This document shows, piece after piece, positions 32,148 to 42,078 of a stretch of 64,000 nucleotides of DNA. Made by a program: the position numbers and the translations under genes. The notes below the pieces were generated by a model that made no database searches, was not told the origin of the DNA, and worked only from the letters and a program-made list of their open reading frames with translations. Source of the DNA: JAVBMC01 sp031552845 (GTDB lineage Bacteria; Verrucomicrobiota; Kiritimatiellia; RFP12; DVOR01); contig JAVBMC010000014.1 of assembly GCA_031552845.1 (NCBI GenBank), positions 1 to 64,000 of the forward strand, given 5' to 3'. The stretch's first letter is position 1. The number at the start of each line of letters is the position of its first letter.

Positions 32148-35100
32148 ATGTATACGCACCTTATAAAACTCCTCCGCCGTAGCATTCTCACCGTCGGTTT
32201 GCTCGCTACATCCACACTCTTCGGCGAAGTTACGCCGGAGGATGGCTGTTTTTGGAGAACAGCAAACGGTACGTTGTACTATGTCGATGCCACACGCCCG
32301 GATGATGGCGGCAATGGATTAAGTTGGGCGACAGCTAAGCGTACAATTCAGGCGGCGATTGATTGGGCAAACGACGGCGATACGATTATAGTCACCAATG
32401 GTATCTATGCGCAGATTGTTACCGATAACAAGCCTCTCATTATCCAAAGCGTTAACGGGCCTGACGTGACGATCATTAAAGCACTCAATAGTAATCGGTG
32501 TGCATCGTTGGCGTCTTCGTTTATGCCGATGGAGAATGATACGGTTCTGGTGGGGTTTACTTTGACCGATGGGTACAAGAATGTTGCGGCTGGTGTGTTC
32601 GGAGGGACGTTGTATAATTGTATTATCCGCAATAATCATGCAACGGATTTTGCCGGTGGCGCAAGAAACAGTGTATTGTATGACTGTGTCATAATCAATA
32701 ATTCTGCCATTGGAAATGGCGGGGTGTTGACTTGCATCCTTAATAATTGCGTGGTGGCGGGCAACTCATCACAGTATGCGGGGGGAGCTTCATTCAGTGC
32801 ACTGACGAACTGTACTATTGTTGGCAATAACTCTTGGTATCAGGGATACGGCGGAGCAGGATCGTGCACATTGAATAGCTGTATTGTGTGGGGCAACAAG
32901 CGTTTTGAGCGTAACGGTGTTAATAGCGGCGTCGTGGATGATGTGGCGAACTGCGAAATGTTTTACACTTGCTCTGGCAATGGCGGAACAGCTAACGGGT
33001 GTATTCAGGATGAACCACTGTTTGTGAATGTCCTGAATGGCGATTATCGGTTGCGGGATGGTTCGCCGTGCTTAGGGATAGGTGACCCTACTGCTGAGGA
33101 GCCGATGGTTGACCGCTACTCGGCTTCGCTTTACACGAATGGCCGTGTTAATATGGGTGCTTATGGCCTAGCGCAGGCACTCTATGTAGATGCCGCGCGC
33201 CCCGATGATAATGGTGATGGGTTTAGCTGGCGCACTGCCAAGCGAAGCATTCAGGCAGCGATTGATGTGGCACGATTGAATGACGCCATTATTGTGACCA
33301 ATGGCACTTATGCGCCGATTGTCACCAGCAACCAATGGCTGACTATTCAAAGCGTCAATGGCGCCGAGCATACCATTATTGATGGTGGAGCGGCTGATCG
33401 TTGCGCAACGTTGATGAGTGATTCGCAAAAGACCTGGTTTGATTCTACGCCATCAGCCTTTGTCACGTGGTATACGAATACCGTGCTTTGTGGTTTTACA
33501 TTGACTAACGGTTATCTTTTCATGGACGCGGCTGCCGGAGTCCGCGGAGGTACGTTGAATAATTGTATCCTTGCTGATAATGAGGCCTACGCCGACGATG
33601 GTGGCGGGGCATGTTATAGCATGCTGAGAAATTGCACGCTCATTGGTAATAGCGCTTTAAATGGCGGCGGAGCGGATCAATGCGTATTGAGCAACTGCAC
33701 CTTGACCAATAATCTGGCTTATAACAACGGCGGCGGGGCATCCGCCTCGACATTGCGTGACTGTACGCTCATCGATAATCGAGCTGATATGTTTGGCGCG
33801 GGAGCGTCCGGAAGTTTGTTAAATGATTGTACATTGACTGGCAACGAAACTGAACAAGGCGGTGGCGGAACTCATGATAGTACGCTGAGCAATTGTCTTT
33901 TTTCTGCCAATTCAGCCTTTAGCGGCGGAGGAGCTCTTTGGAGTACGCTGACAGACTGTGTTTTCTTAGAGAACTTTGCGGAATACAGCGGCGGCGGGGC
34001 ATTTGAAAGCGTGTTAAGCAACTGTACGCTTCGTGCAAATGAGGGGCGGCATCAGGGTGGGGGAGTGGAGCGCAGTCAACTTGATTATTGCACCCTTTCC
34101 GGCAATTTCGGCGGTTCTGGCGGTGGTGCGAGCGAGAGTATATTGAATCATTGTACGCTGTCCGATAATGAGGGATGGCTTGGCGGAGGAACTTATCGAG
34201 GCGTGTTAAATAACTGCTTGATCGTCGGGAATTTCGGAGGCGTTGGTGGCGGTACGCATGACAGCCTGGTGACCAATTGTACGCTTGTTGCTAATTCGGC
34301 CGCCTTTGAAGGAGGTGGGGCGTGCTTCGGCATGTTGAATAGTTGCATCGTTTGGGGCAATGGTGCAGGAGAAAGCGGGACCGATGTTGCGCAGTGTACG
34401 CTCTACTACACATGTTCAAGTGATGGCGGAATTGGCAATGGTTGCATTCAGGCAGATCCGATGTTTGTAGATGCGACGAATGGTGACTATCGTTTGCTGG
34501 TGAGTTCGCCTTGTGCAGCAGCAGGTGATCCGCGAATGAAAAGCCCGAAGATTGATAATTATGGTGCCTCACTCTATACCGGCAAGCGCATCAATATGGG
34601 AGCCTTCGGTGCGATGAATAAATATGTGCTGACGTTGGTGGGAGGTACGCATGACGGCTCGGCGCGTCACGCCCTCTACGATACAACTGCTGCGGATATT
34701 CAGGCCAATCCCCCGAAGGCTGGTTATGAGTTTCAGTACTGGTCGGGTGCCCCGGCTGCGGGTTTGGGTGAGGAGTTCGACCTCTGTGCGCCGAGCACCA
34801 CTTTAAAGATGCCTGCGGCGAATGTGACATTGACTGCAGTTTATGCAAAGAACCCCGGTACGGTGGCGGTGGCGTTTGATGCCAATCCATTCGGCGCGGC
34901 TTCGCTCGATGGGTTGGAGTGGAGTATCGATGGCAAAGTGTGGTTCCCTGCCTATGCCGCCATCCGCGTTTCCTCCGGCACGCAGTCTATTCGTGTGCGC
35001 TCAACTGATGGACGTTGGCTGGTGCCTGTCAGAACGCGCTTGACCATTGTAGCGAGTGCCACAGATGATGCTCCGCAAATGGCAATCATTCCTGTCACCT

Positions 35101-36557
35101 TTGCGCCCGCATTTGATGAAACTGCTTTGGCGGAAAGTGCGGCCGAGCCCACATCTTCTGCCGGCCTTTTCGCAGGCGGGCAAATGCAGTGGACGGCATT
35201 GCAAGTGGGCGTGCGTGCCAAGCTCGGCCCACTGCCGCTGCAGGCGAATGCCACAGCAGCGGGTGTTGTTGCAGGCAAGCTTCCTTCCGGCCTTAAGTTA
35301 GTGATGGCGGAAGATGGTGCTTATATTGTCGGCATTCCGACCAAGGCGGGAGAATTCAACGCCACACTGCGTGCGAAAGCGCGTGCCGTCAACGGCGCGT
35401 ATCTGCCGGTTAACCTGACGGTTGACCCGTTGCCTGCTGAATATCTCGGCACTTTTAACGGCCGCATCGGTCTCTTGTCTAACAACGAAGGCCGTAATGC
35501 GCAAGTGACGTTGACAGTCAGCTCTGTCGGTAAGATATCGGGTAGCAGTACGCTCGGCGGCAAACGGTTCACTTTCAAGGCAGACGGCTTTGATTCACGT
35601 GAGCTTGACACCGGAAAGCTCACGGTTACAAATATGCTCTTCTCTGCCGCCGGAGCTTCGCCTGAGGCCTACAGGATACAAATGACTTTGGCACCCGATG
35701 AACGAGAGGGCTTTGGTTGGGTTTGGCTGTCGAATGAGGAGGAGGCTTGTTTCCTTGAGGGCGAGCTTGTCCGCAATGGATCGAAGGATAAGGCGCTTGA
35801 TCCGATTCGTACCGCAGCACTTGCTTCATTTGAAGGGTACTACACCATCGCCTTGCAGAATGACCGTGGAGGCGTTGGCGCAGGCTATTTAACTGTCACC
35901 ATCAATAAGTATGGAGCCGTTAAAGCCTCTGGAAAACTTCCCGATGGAACAGCCGTCTCTATGAGCAGTGCTTTGGAGATTTATGCGGCTGATTGGATTT
36001 TCTCTACGCTGTCGGCCGCTCCACGGACTTATAAGGGCGGCTGGATATGCCTGAATCCGCAGCTCATTTGCTTTGATGGTGATACAGTGCCGCGGATGTA
36101 TTCTATGAGTTTGCCTTCACTCTGGAGCAACTATGCCCCCAACGCAACTGTCAATGGGGCATTTGAAGAGATTGAACTGATTGTCAATGGCGGATACTAC
36201 AGCAAGCTTGATAACCTTCACGACCTTTACGCTGAGATGCTGGATGAAGTCATCGCCTCTGGGAATGGTTTGTTGAATGACACAGCAGTCGAGTTCAACG
36301 CTCGGGGCAATAACTTTGCGCCATTAGCCGATAATCCGCAAAACCTCAAACTCAACGCTTCATCTAAGACAGGCCTCTTCAGCGGAAGTTTCAAAGATAA
36401 CGGTAGCACTCGCCGCGTTTATGGCGTGCTCACGCCTTGGAGTCTCAATGATGAAGAAGGTGCCACCGCAGGTGCGGGTTTCTATCTCGTGCCTGAGACC
36501 GTGCCCTTCAAATACAACCGCTCAGAAATGTTTCTGCTGTTAGATCAAGCCTTCTAA
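32148..36557 (+). CDS. giant secreted right-handed beta-helix protein 1
   Basis: The 1469-residue protein has a signal peptide (about 1-26). Two modules follow, each opening with a YVDA-RPDD-G-G-SW-TAK-IQAAID motif (near residues 45 and 346). Each motif is followed by beta-helix coils of about 20-22 residues built on C-TL--N------GGG---S-L-N. A Listeria/Bacteroides-type repeat lies near 824-900 (YEFQYWSG), then a putative Ig-like domain near 1020-1110 and two calycin-like domains to the end (YLGTFNGRIGL, FEGYYTIALQ). It is likely an exported or surface adhesin or polysaccharide-binding protein; no enzyme motif is evident. ATG 32148 has AAAGG six bases upstream, the same leader as the next gene. 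Confidence 0.8.
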   Translation: MYTHLIKLLRRSILTVGLLATSTLFGEVTPEDGCFWRTANGTLYYVDATRPDDGGNGLSWATAKRTIQAAIDWANDGDTIIVTNGIYAQIVTDNKPLIIQSVNGPDVTIIKALNSNRCASLASSFMPMENDTVLVGFTLTDGYKNVAAGVFGGTLYNCIIRNNHATDFAGGARNSVLYDCVIINNSAIGNGGVLTCILNNCVVAGNSSQYAGGASFSALTNCTIVGNNSWYQGYGGAGSCTLNSCIVWGNKRFERNGVNSGVVDDVANCEMFYTCSGNGGTANGCIQDEPLFVNVLNGDYRLRDGSPCLGIGDPTAEEPMVDRYSASLYTNGRVNMGAYGLAQALYVDAARPDDNGDGFSWRTAKRSIQAAIDVARLNDAIIVTNGTYAPIVTSNQWLTIQSVNGAEHTIIDGGAADRCATLMSDSQKTWFDSTPSAFVTWYTNTVLCGFTLTNGYLFMDAAAGVRGGTLNNCILADNEAYADDGGGACYSMLRNCTLIGNSALNGGGADQCVLSNCTLTNNLAYNNGGGASASTLRDCTLIDNRADMFGAGASGSLLNDCTLTGNETEQGGGGTHDSTLSNCLFSANSAFSGGGALWSTLTDCVFLENFAEYSGGGAFESVLSNCTLRANEGRHQGGGVERSQLDYCTLSGNFGGSGGGASESILNHCTLSDNEGWLGGGTYRGVLNNCLIVGNFGGVGGGTHDSLVTNCTLVANSAAFEGGGACFGMLNSCIVWGNGAGESGTDVAQCTLYYTCSSDGGIGNGCIQADPMFVDATNGDYRLLVSSPCAAAGDPRMKSPKIDNYGASLYTGKRINMGAFGAMNKYVLTLVGGTHDGSARHALYDTTAADIQANPPKAGYEFQYWSGAPAAGLGEEFDLCAPSTTLKMPAANVTLTAVYAKNPGTVAVAFDANPFGAASLDGLEWSIDGKVWFPAYAAIRVSSGTQSIRVRSTDGRWLVPVRTRLTIVASATDDAPQMAIIPVTFAPAFDETALAESAAEPTSSAGLFAGGQMQWTALQVGVRAKLGPLPLQANATAAGVVAGKLPSGLKLVMAEDGAYIVGIPTKAGEFNATLRAKARAVNGAYLPVNLTVDPLPAEYLGTFNGRIGLLSNNEGRNAQVTLTVSSVGKISGSSTLGGKRFTFKADGFDSRELDTGKLTVTNMLFSAAGASPEAYRIQMTLAPDEREGFGWVWLSNEEEACFLEGELVRNGSKDKALDPIRTAALASFEGYYTIALQNDRGGVGAGYLTVTINKYGAVKASGKLPDGTAVSMSSALEIYAADWIFSTLSAAPRTYKGGWICLNPQLICFDGDTVPRMYSMSLPSLWSNYAPNATVNGAFEEIELIVNGGYYSKLDNLHDLYAEMLDEVIASGNGLLNDTAVEFNARGNNFAPLADNPQNLKLNASSKTGLFSGSFKDNGSTRRVYGVLTPWSLNDEEGATAGAGFYLVPETVPFKYNRSEMFLLLDQAF

Positions 36558-36598
36558 ACGTTCTATCCGTATCGCGCTCTTTCTTGAAAGGTTTCCCT

Positions 36599-39500
36599 AT
36601 GACATCCAAGCTCCCAACACTCCTCGTCGCCGGCCTCTTTAGTACATCCGCGCTTTTTGCTGGTGTACTCTATGTCAGTCCAGCCGGCAATAACAGCGGC
36701 GGCAGTTCATGGACAACGGCCTTCACGACCATCCAAGCCGCGATTGATGCGGCATCTGCCAACGACACTATCGTCGTCACTAACGGCACTTATGCGCCGA
36801 TTGATAATGAGTATGCCCTGCCTGTTACAATTAAGAGCGTCAATGGGGCTAAGTATACTATCATTGATGGCGGGGGTGTGAGTCGTTGTGCTTGGCTGGG
36901 GGCATGGTTGGGACAGGCCGGAGGCGTGTTAGATGGTTTTACCCTGACTAATGGGTTTACTTCGGCTGAGGGGGGTGGCGTGCGGGGCGGCACGTTGCGT
37001 AATTGTGTTCTTGCAGGGAATGAGGGATATCGCGGTGGCGGGGCTTATAATAGTACGTTGGAGGGATGCACTGTTACTGGTAATACGGCAATGTATGGCG
37101 GCGGGGCATATGAATGCACGCTGAAATATTGTACGCTGATCGATAATCTTGCTAAGGATGACGGAGGTGGAGCACAACGCAGTACTTTGAATAATTGTAC
37201 AGTCACCGGTAACAAAGGTGGAAGCGCCGGTGCGGGAACGGCGAGTTGTGCATTGAATAGTTGTATTGTCTGGGGGAACACCCGGACGACGGGAGTGCCC
37301 AACGATATTGCGGGTGGAACGCTTTCGTACACGTGTTCAGGCAATGGCGGTACAGCCAATGGGTGTGTGCAGGCTGATCCGTTGTTCTTGGATGCGGCGA
37401 ATGGGGACTATCGGGTGAATGGAGCTTCACCTTGCGCGGGCATGGGTGACCCGACTGTGACAGAGCCGTGGGTCGATTCTTATGGAGCATCGATCTATAC
37501 GGCCGGGCGCATTAACATGGGTGCGTATAGCACGTGTCAGATATTTTATGTTGGCACTTGGCATGAAGATGACAGCAATGATGGATTTACGTGGCGTACC
37601 GCGAAACGGAGCATTCAGGCGGCTATTGATGCGATTACATGTGACCAAGGAGTCGTGAATGTGATGGGTGGAACTTATGAACCGATCACTACTCGTAATA
37701 AATCGATCATCATTAACGGACTGGGTCACGTTGATTATTTTGGCGGTGCTGAGCAGACAATCATTGATGGCGGCGGTACTCGGCGATGTGCGACGTTGCT
37801 GGATCCGGAGCGTGTTCATGAAATGGATTGGCAGACGAACACGGTGCTGAATGGGTTTACGCTGGTCAATGGATTGGCAATCCCGGAAGGTGAGAGTGAA
37901 GCAATCGGCGGTGGAGTTGTCGGCGGCACTTTGAATAATTGCGTGATAGCGGATAATGAGGGCGAGTTTGGCGGCGGCGCGTGGCAGGCGGTGTTGAATG
38001 ATTGTACCATCCGTAACAATCGGACAATGTCGCCGGAGGCGTTTGAGGCGTTCTTTGCGAGTCCATACTTGAGTTCGGTACCTGTTGCTGCTGCAGGAGC
38101 GGTATCTTGTATCTTGAATCGTTGCATAGTGATGAATAATCAAGGTTTATCCGCGGGCGGATTGATTGATTGTTCGGCTGAGAACTGTTTGATAGTTGGT
38201 AACGTTGGTTTATTTGGAGGAGGGACGGCACACAGTACGTTGTTGAACTGCACGGTCACGGATAATGTAGGGTGGGATGAAGGCTATGAGTATGCAGTTG
38301 GTGGAAGTTTTGAGGGCAGTGCGGTTAACTGTATCATCTGGGGTAATGTCGGTGGCGATACGGATTTCGTTGACTTGTCTTACAGTTGCACGGGCGATGG
38401 GGGCACGGCCAATGGGTGCATTCAAGATGATCCGTTGTTTGTGAATAGTGCGGCTGGAGACTATCGGTTGCAACCAACCTCTCTCTGTATTAACACCGGT
38501 TTGAATGATGCTGTTGCCGATATAATCGACTTGGCGGGTAATGCACGTGTCAATGATGCGGCCGTCGAGATGGGCGCGTATGAGTATTATCCTATGGACA
38601 CGCTGTATGTTGATGCCACACGCCCAGACGATAGTGGTAATGGTGTCACATGGGCAACTGCCAAGCGGAGCATTCAGGCGGCGGTTGATATTGCCTTGGC
38701 GGGCGATACGATTATCGTCGCCGACGGTGTCTATGCGCCGATCAGTACGGGTAACAAAGCCATCACTATCAGTAGCGTTGATGGTGCAGAGGTTACGACG
38801 ATTGATGGCGGTGGCGGTGAGCGTTGTGCCACGCTTGCGGGAGGAGAAGAAGAATTGAACACGGTGCTCAATGGGTTCACCCTTTCTAATGGGATTGCGT
38901 TAGAGAATGGCGGTGGAGCCTATGGTGGGACGTTGAATGATTGTATCCTTTCCGGCAATAAGGCTGGCAAGGAGGGTGGAGGAGCATATGGCAGCGTGTT
39001 AAATAATTGCACCCTTGTTGGTAATGAGTCTCGGTATGGCAGTGGTGCATGTAATAGTACATTGAACTATTGCACCCTCACAGGAAATATTGCAGGAATT
39101 GGCGGTGGTGGAGTCTTAGGGGGAATCCTTAACCACTGCACCCTCACTGATAATACTGCCTTGAGAGGTGGTGGGGCATCTGACGGCACGGTGTTAAACA
39201 ACTGTGTCCTCTCCGGGAACGCTGCCTCACGCGGCGGCGGAGTATGGGAGAGCACGCTAAATAATTGCACGCTTGTTGATAATACAGCTACGGACTATGG
39301 TGGAGGTGCAATCTATAGTACTTTAACCAACTGCGTTGTTTGGAACAATATTGGAACCGATGTTTACAGCTGCAGTCTCGCGTACTCTTGCTCAGGGAAT
39401 GGTGGAGCTGGTAATGGATGTATTCAGGCCGATCCGCTGTTTGTGGATGCAGCGAATGGGGATTATCGTTTGCAGGCGGGCTCGCCTTGCATTGATGCCG

Positions 39501-40123
39501 GCTCAAATGATGCTGTTGTCAGAGCAACTGACTTGGCAGGCAATCCGCGTATTCAAGGCCTTGCGGTGGATATGGGGGCGTATGAGTTTGTGCCGGGGGC
39601 TGGTGGTGTTATGTTTAGCGTGGGTGGTGAAACGCTTGATGTTGCGTTAAGCGAAGCATTCTTTGCCGGTGCTTCGCAGGCGGATGCTGATAGCGTGGTT
39701 GCCGCTTTGTTGAGTGTGACGCCTGACCTGAATGCCGATGTGATTGGCGAGATTCTCCAAAACGCGGACTTGTTGGGATTGACGTTAGCGGAGCTGGCGG
39801 CGGGAGATACTGTTCTGTCATTCGAACCAGAATTGACAATTGCTCGTGTGGAGATTTTGTTTGATGGTGGCGTACCGGAAGTTGTGCTGGAGATCGAGCT
39901 TGCCAACGGTATCGATCTCACGAAAGACGCTGCGTTGTCGCGTGCACAATCGACAGGACGCGCGGTTCTTTGTGTGTTTGGCGGTGAGACTCCAGCGACT
40001 ATTGACACATTGTTGCTGAAAGTCCCGCTAGGCGGTGTTACTGATGGAGAGGTCTCCGCCGGGGTTGGCCACGGTGGAACTGCAAGTTTCTTCAAAACCG
40101 TAGTTGTGCCGCTTAACCAATGA
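36599..40123 (+). CDS. giant secreted right-handed beta-helix protein 2
   Basis: The 1174-residue paralog of the preceding gene has a signal peptide (about 1-21). Three helix modules open near residues 24, 314 and 667 with the same IQAAID-type motif, and each is filled with CTL--N-----GGGA coils. Modules end with DPLFVDAANGDYRLQ-SPC-D-G blocks. The C-terminal 170 residues are not repetitive (GGETLDVALSEAFFAG) and end VVVPLNQ. No sorting signal was seen. ATG 36599 is preferred over an upstream in-frame TTG since GAAAGG lies just before it. It is probably exported and surface-exposed; function unknown. Confidence 0.8.
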   Translation: MTSKLPTLLVAGLFSTSALFAGVLYVSPAGNNSGGSSWTTAFTTIQAAIDAASANDTIVVTNGTYAPIDNEYALPVTIKSVNGAKYTIIDGGGVSRCAWLGAWLGQAGGVLDGFTLTNGFTSAEGGGVRGGTLRNCVLAGNEGYRGGGAYNSTLEGCTVTGNTAMYGGGAYECTLKYCTLIDNLAKDDGGGAQRSTLNNCTVTGNKGGSAGAGTASCALNSCIVWGNTRTTGVPNDIAGGTLSYTCSGNGGTANGCVQADPLFLDAANGDYRVNGASPCAGMGDPTVTEPWVDSYGASIYTAGRINMGAYSTCQIFYVGTWHEDDSNDGFTWRTAKRSIQAAIDAITCDQGVVNVMGGTYEPITTRNKSIIINGLGHVDYFGGAEQTIIDGGGTRRCATLLDPERVHEMDWQTNTVLNGFTLVNGLAIPEGESEAIGGGVVGGTLNNCVIADNEGEFGGGAWQAVLNDCTIRNNRTMSPEAFEAFFASPYLSSVPVAAAGAVSCILNRCIVMNNQGLSAGGLIDCSAENCLIVGNVGLFGGGTAHSTLLNCTVTDNVGWDEGYEYAVGGSFEGSAVNCIIWGNVGGDTDFVDLSYSCTGDGGTANGCIQDDPLFVNSAAGDYRLQPTSLCINTGLNDAVADIIDLAGNARVNDAAVEMGAYEYYPMDTLYVDATRPDDSGNGVTWATAKRSIQAAVDIALAGDTIIVADGVYAPISTGNKAITISSVDGAEVTTIDGGGGERCATLAGGEEELNTVLNGFTLSNGIALENGGGAYGGTLNDCILSGNKAGKEGGGAYGSVLNNCTLVGNESRYGSGACNSTLNYCTLTGNIAGIGGGGVLGGILNHCTLTDNTALRGGGASDGTVLNNCVLSGNAASRGGGVWESTLNNCTLVDNTATDYGGGAIYSTLTNCVVWNNIGTDVYSCSLAYSCSGNGGAGNGCIQADPLFVDAANGDYRLQAGSPCIDAGSNDAVVRATDLAGNPRIQGLAVDMGAYEFVPGAGGVMFSVGGETLDVALSEAFFAGASQADADSVVAALLSVTPDLNADVIGEILQNADLLGLTLAELAAGDTVLSFEPELTIARVEILFDGGVPEVVLEIELANGIDLTKDAALSRAQSTGRAVLCVFGGETPATIDTLLLKVPLGGVTDGEVSAGVGHGGTASFFKTVVVPLNQ

Positions 40124-40136
40124 AAAGATGTAATTG

Positions 40137-40541
40137 ATGAAGTGGATTTTGTTGATGGTGATTACCGTGGCTGTGGTAGTGTTGATACCTTTATGCCGAT
40201 GGTGGGAGTGGCGGAAGTGGACACGGGGGCGGGAGATTTTGTCAGAGGAGGAGTTGTGCCGGTTGTTTGTTGAGGGTGTCGCGGATAGGAGTTTTCTGTT
40301 ACACTTTTTGTCGTCGGTATCGAAATGTTATGGTGTTCCGATGGGGCAACTGCGTCCGACTGATTCGTTTGCCGGCAGTCTGGGGGCTTTGGATTCGTGG
40401 GAGCTGGGCGAAGGGGAAGAGAGTCTGGCAGAGGCGTTACGAAAAGAACAGTTAATGCCGCCTGAGCCTTTGGATAAGAATATAAAGACTCTTCAGGATC
40501 TTTTTGAGGCTTGCCTGGAAATTAAAAAGCAGAGGCAGTAA
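40137..40541 (+). CDS. small membrane-anchored protein, unknown function
   Basis: About 134 residues: an N-terminal membrane helix (about 2-20), a tryptophan- and arginine-rich juxtamembrane segment (WWEWRKWTRGR) and an acidic soluble domain. The domain carries LRPTDSFAGSLGALDSWELGEG and a helical C-terminus. The LRPTD-F motif recalls acyl-carrier-like small helical domains, but there is no DSL serine site. It starts 13 bases after the beta-helix gene and may be cotranscribed. I recognise no family. Confidence 0.5.
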   Translation: MKWILLMVITVAVVVLIPLCRWWEWRKWTRGREILSEEELCRLFVEGVADRSFLLHFLSSVSKCYGVPMGQLRPTDSFAGSLGALDSWELGEGEESLAEALRKEQLMPPEPLDKNIKTLQDLFEACLEIKKQRQ

Positions 40542-40624
40542 CTCATACATGAAAGTTATCTGTGGCACATTCGCTTATGAGTGTGTTTTTGCCTATTACT
40601 TCTGATCTGTGGCTTGTTTTGTGT

Positions 40625-40652
40625 TTGTGGCGGGTGGGGGTTGTGGTATAAT
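40625..40652 (+). promoter_or_regulatory. promoter of the DUF1638 gene
   Basis: TTGTGG (40625-40630), 16-base spacer, TATAAT (40647-40652). The ATG at 40659 follows after six bases, so a leaderless message is predicted. Confidence 0.65.
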
Positions 40653-40658
40653 GGGGCG

Positions 40659-41333
40659 ATGGTACAGTTGAGGGTGATTGCGTGCGGGGTGTTTGAGCCT
40701 GAGTTGGCGGCGTTGGGGGTGCTGGCTCGGGAGGATTTGTCGTTTGTGTTTGTGGAGCTGGGGGCGCATGATCAGCCTATCGTATTGCGTGCCCGGCTGC
40801 AGGCGGAGATTGATGCCGCCGTCGACGTTGATGCCGTGGTTTTGTTGTTTGGGTTGTGCGGGCTGGCGACTGCGGGTTTGCGCGCAGGGTCGGTGCCGTT
40901 GGTGATTGCGCGGGCGCATGATTGCGGGTTGTTGTTGTTGGGGAGCAGCGAGCGGTATTTGGATGTGTTTGGTGCGGAACCGAGTTTGGAGTTTGTGTGC
41001 GCGGGGAATTGTGATGGCGCGGTGGGGAGGGGTCGTTTGAGCACGGAGTATGAGAAGCTGGTGCGGGAACTGGGCGAAGCGGATGCGGAGTTTGTGTGGG
41101 GTGAGCTGCGGCGGGGGACATCAGAGGCGTGCGTGTTGATTCATACGCCGGGAGAAAAGGCGAAAGGTTTGCCGCGGCGCGAGGGTGTGGCGTATCGCGA
41201 AGTGGAAGGTAATTTGAGTTTGGTGAGAGATTTGTTGGATGGGGTATGGCGTCCGGAGGTGTGCGTGGTGGTGCCGCCGGGGGGTGTGTTGGAACCTGCG
41301 TTTGATTTAACTAGGGTATTTAAAGATGTATAG
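40659..41333 (+). CDS. DUF1638 domain protein
   Basis: The 224-residue protein shows the DUF1638 pattern: an N-terminal strand VIACGVFEPEL, then DAVVLLFGLCG, then LVIARAHDCGLLLLGSSERY near residue 85. The fold is probably Rossmann-like with conserved cysteines and histidine. Members occur next to corrinoid methyltransferase or methylamine genes in anaerobes, but the activity is unknown. Its neighbour here is rsmE, which it overlaps by eight bases. The start at 40659 is supported by the TATAAT six bases upstream and the lack of a ribosome site. Confidence 0.75.
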   Translation: MVQLRVIACGVFEPELAALGVLAREDLSFVFVELGAHDQPIVLRARLQAEIDAAVDVDAVVLLFGLCGLATAGLRAGSVPLVIARAHDCGLLLLGSSERYLDVFGAEPSLEFVCAGNCDGAVGRGRLSTEYEKLVRELGEADAEFVWGELRRGTSEACVLIHTPGEKAKGLPRREGVAYREVEGNLSLVRDLLDGVWRPEVCVVVPPGGVLEPAFDLTRVFKDV

Positions 41334-42045
41334 GCAGTTTTGCAAAGATAGCGGGACGTTGAATTTGGAGTCGGTGGTGCTGTCGGGTGAGGAGGCACAT
41401 CATTTGGGGCGCGTCTTGCGGGCAACGCCGGGACGTGAGGTAACGTTGTTTGACGGTCAGGGCGGCACGCGGTTGTATTGTGTGACTGAGGGTGACAAGC
41501 GGCGGGTTACATTGGCGGCGGCGGAGGCTGTGGTTCGTCGGGAGCGGCCTGCGGGTGGGGTGGTGCTGTTTGCGTGCGTGTGTAAGAATCTGCGGATGGA
41601 GTGGTTGTTGGAGAAGGCGGTGGAGTTGGGCGCAGCGCGGATTGTGCCGGTGCTGGCGGCACGGAGCGTGGTGCGGTTGAATGCACAGGAGCGTGCGGCG
41701 AAGTTTGAGCGCTGGGAGCGGTTGGTGATTGAGGCGGCGATGCAGTGCGGTGCGGTGTGGTTGCCGGAGATTGGCGAGGTGGTTGAGGTAGCGGATGTTG
41801 CGCCGGAGTTTCCGCTGTATGTGGCGTCGTTGGCGCCGGAGGCGCGTCCGTTGCAGGAGGTATTTGATGCGTCGTCGCCGTGGGTGGGTTGGTGCAGTGG
41901 CCCTGAGGGAGATTTCACGCCGGAGGAGTTGGAGGGACTGTTGGCACGTGGTGCGGTGCCGGTGTCGTTGGGTCCTTTGGTGTTGCGTGCGGAAACGGCG
42001 GCGATGTATGGTTTGTGCGCGTTGGGCGCGATGCGCCTGAAGTAA
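41326..42045 (+). CDS. rsmE: 16S rRNA (uracil-1498-N3) methyltransferase RsmE
   Basis: The 239-residue SPOUT-class enzyme has an N-terminal PUA-like domain (GEEAHHLGRVLRATPG near 24-40). The trefoil-knot domain carries KNLRMEWLLEKAVELG, then RWERLVIEAAMQCG. The SAM loop GPEGDFTPEEL and LGPLVLRAETA close the protein. It modifies U1498 of 16S rRNA. It overlaps the DUF1638 gene by eight bases, and a direct repeat of AGTAATATGTAA-type sequence follows the stop codon and recurs at the end of the next gene. Confidence 0.9.
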   Translation: MYRQFCKDSGTLNLESVVLSGEEAHHLGRVLRATPGREVTLFDGQGGTRLYCVTEGDKRRVTLAAAEAVVRRERPAGGVVLFACVCKNLRMEWLLEKAVELGAARIVPVLAARSVVRLNAQERAAKFERWERLVIEAAMQCGAVWLPEIGEVVEVADVAPEFPLYVASLAPEARPLQEVFDASSPWVGWCSGPEGDFTPEELEGLLARGAVPVSLGPLVLRAETAAMYGLCALGAMRLK

Positions 42046-42078
42046 TAAGTAATATGTAAAAAGTAAGAAGAGGACAAA

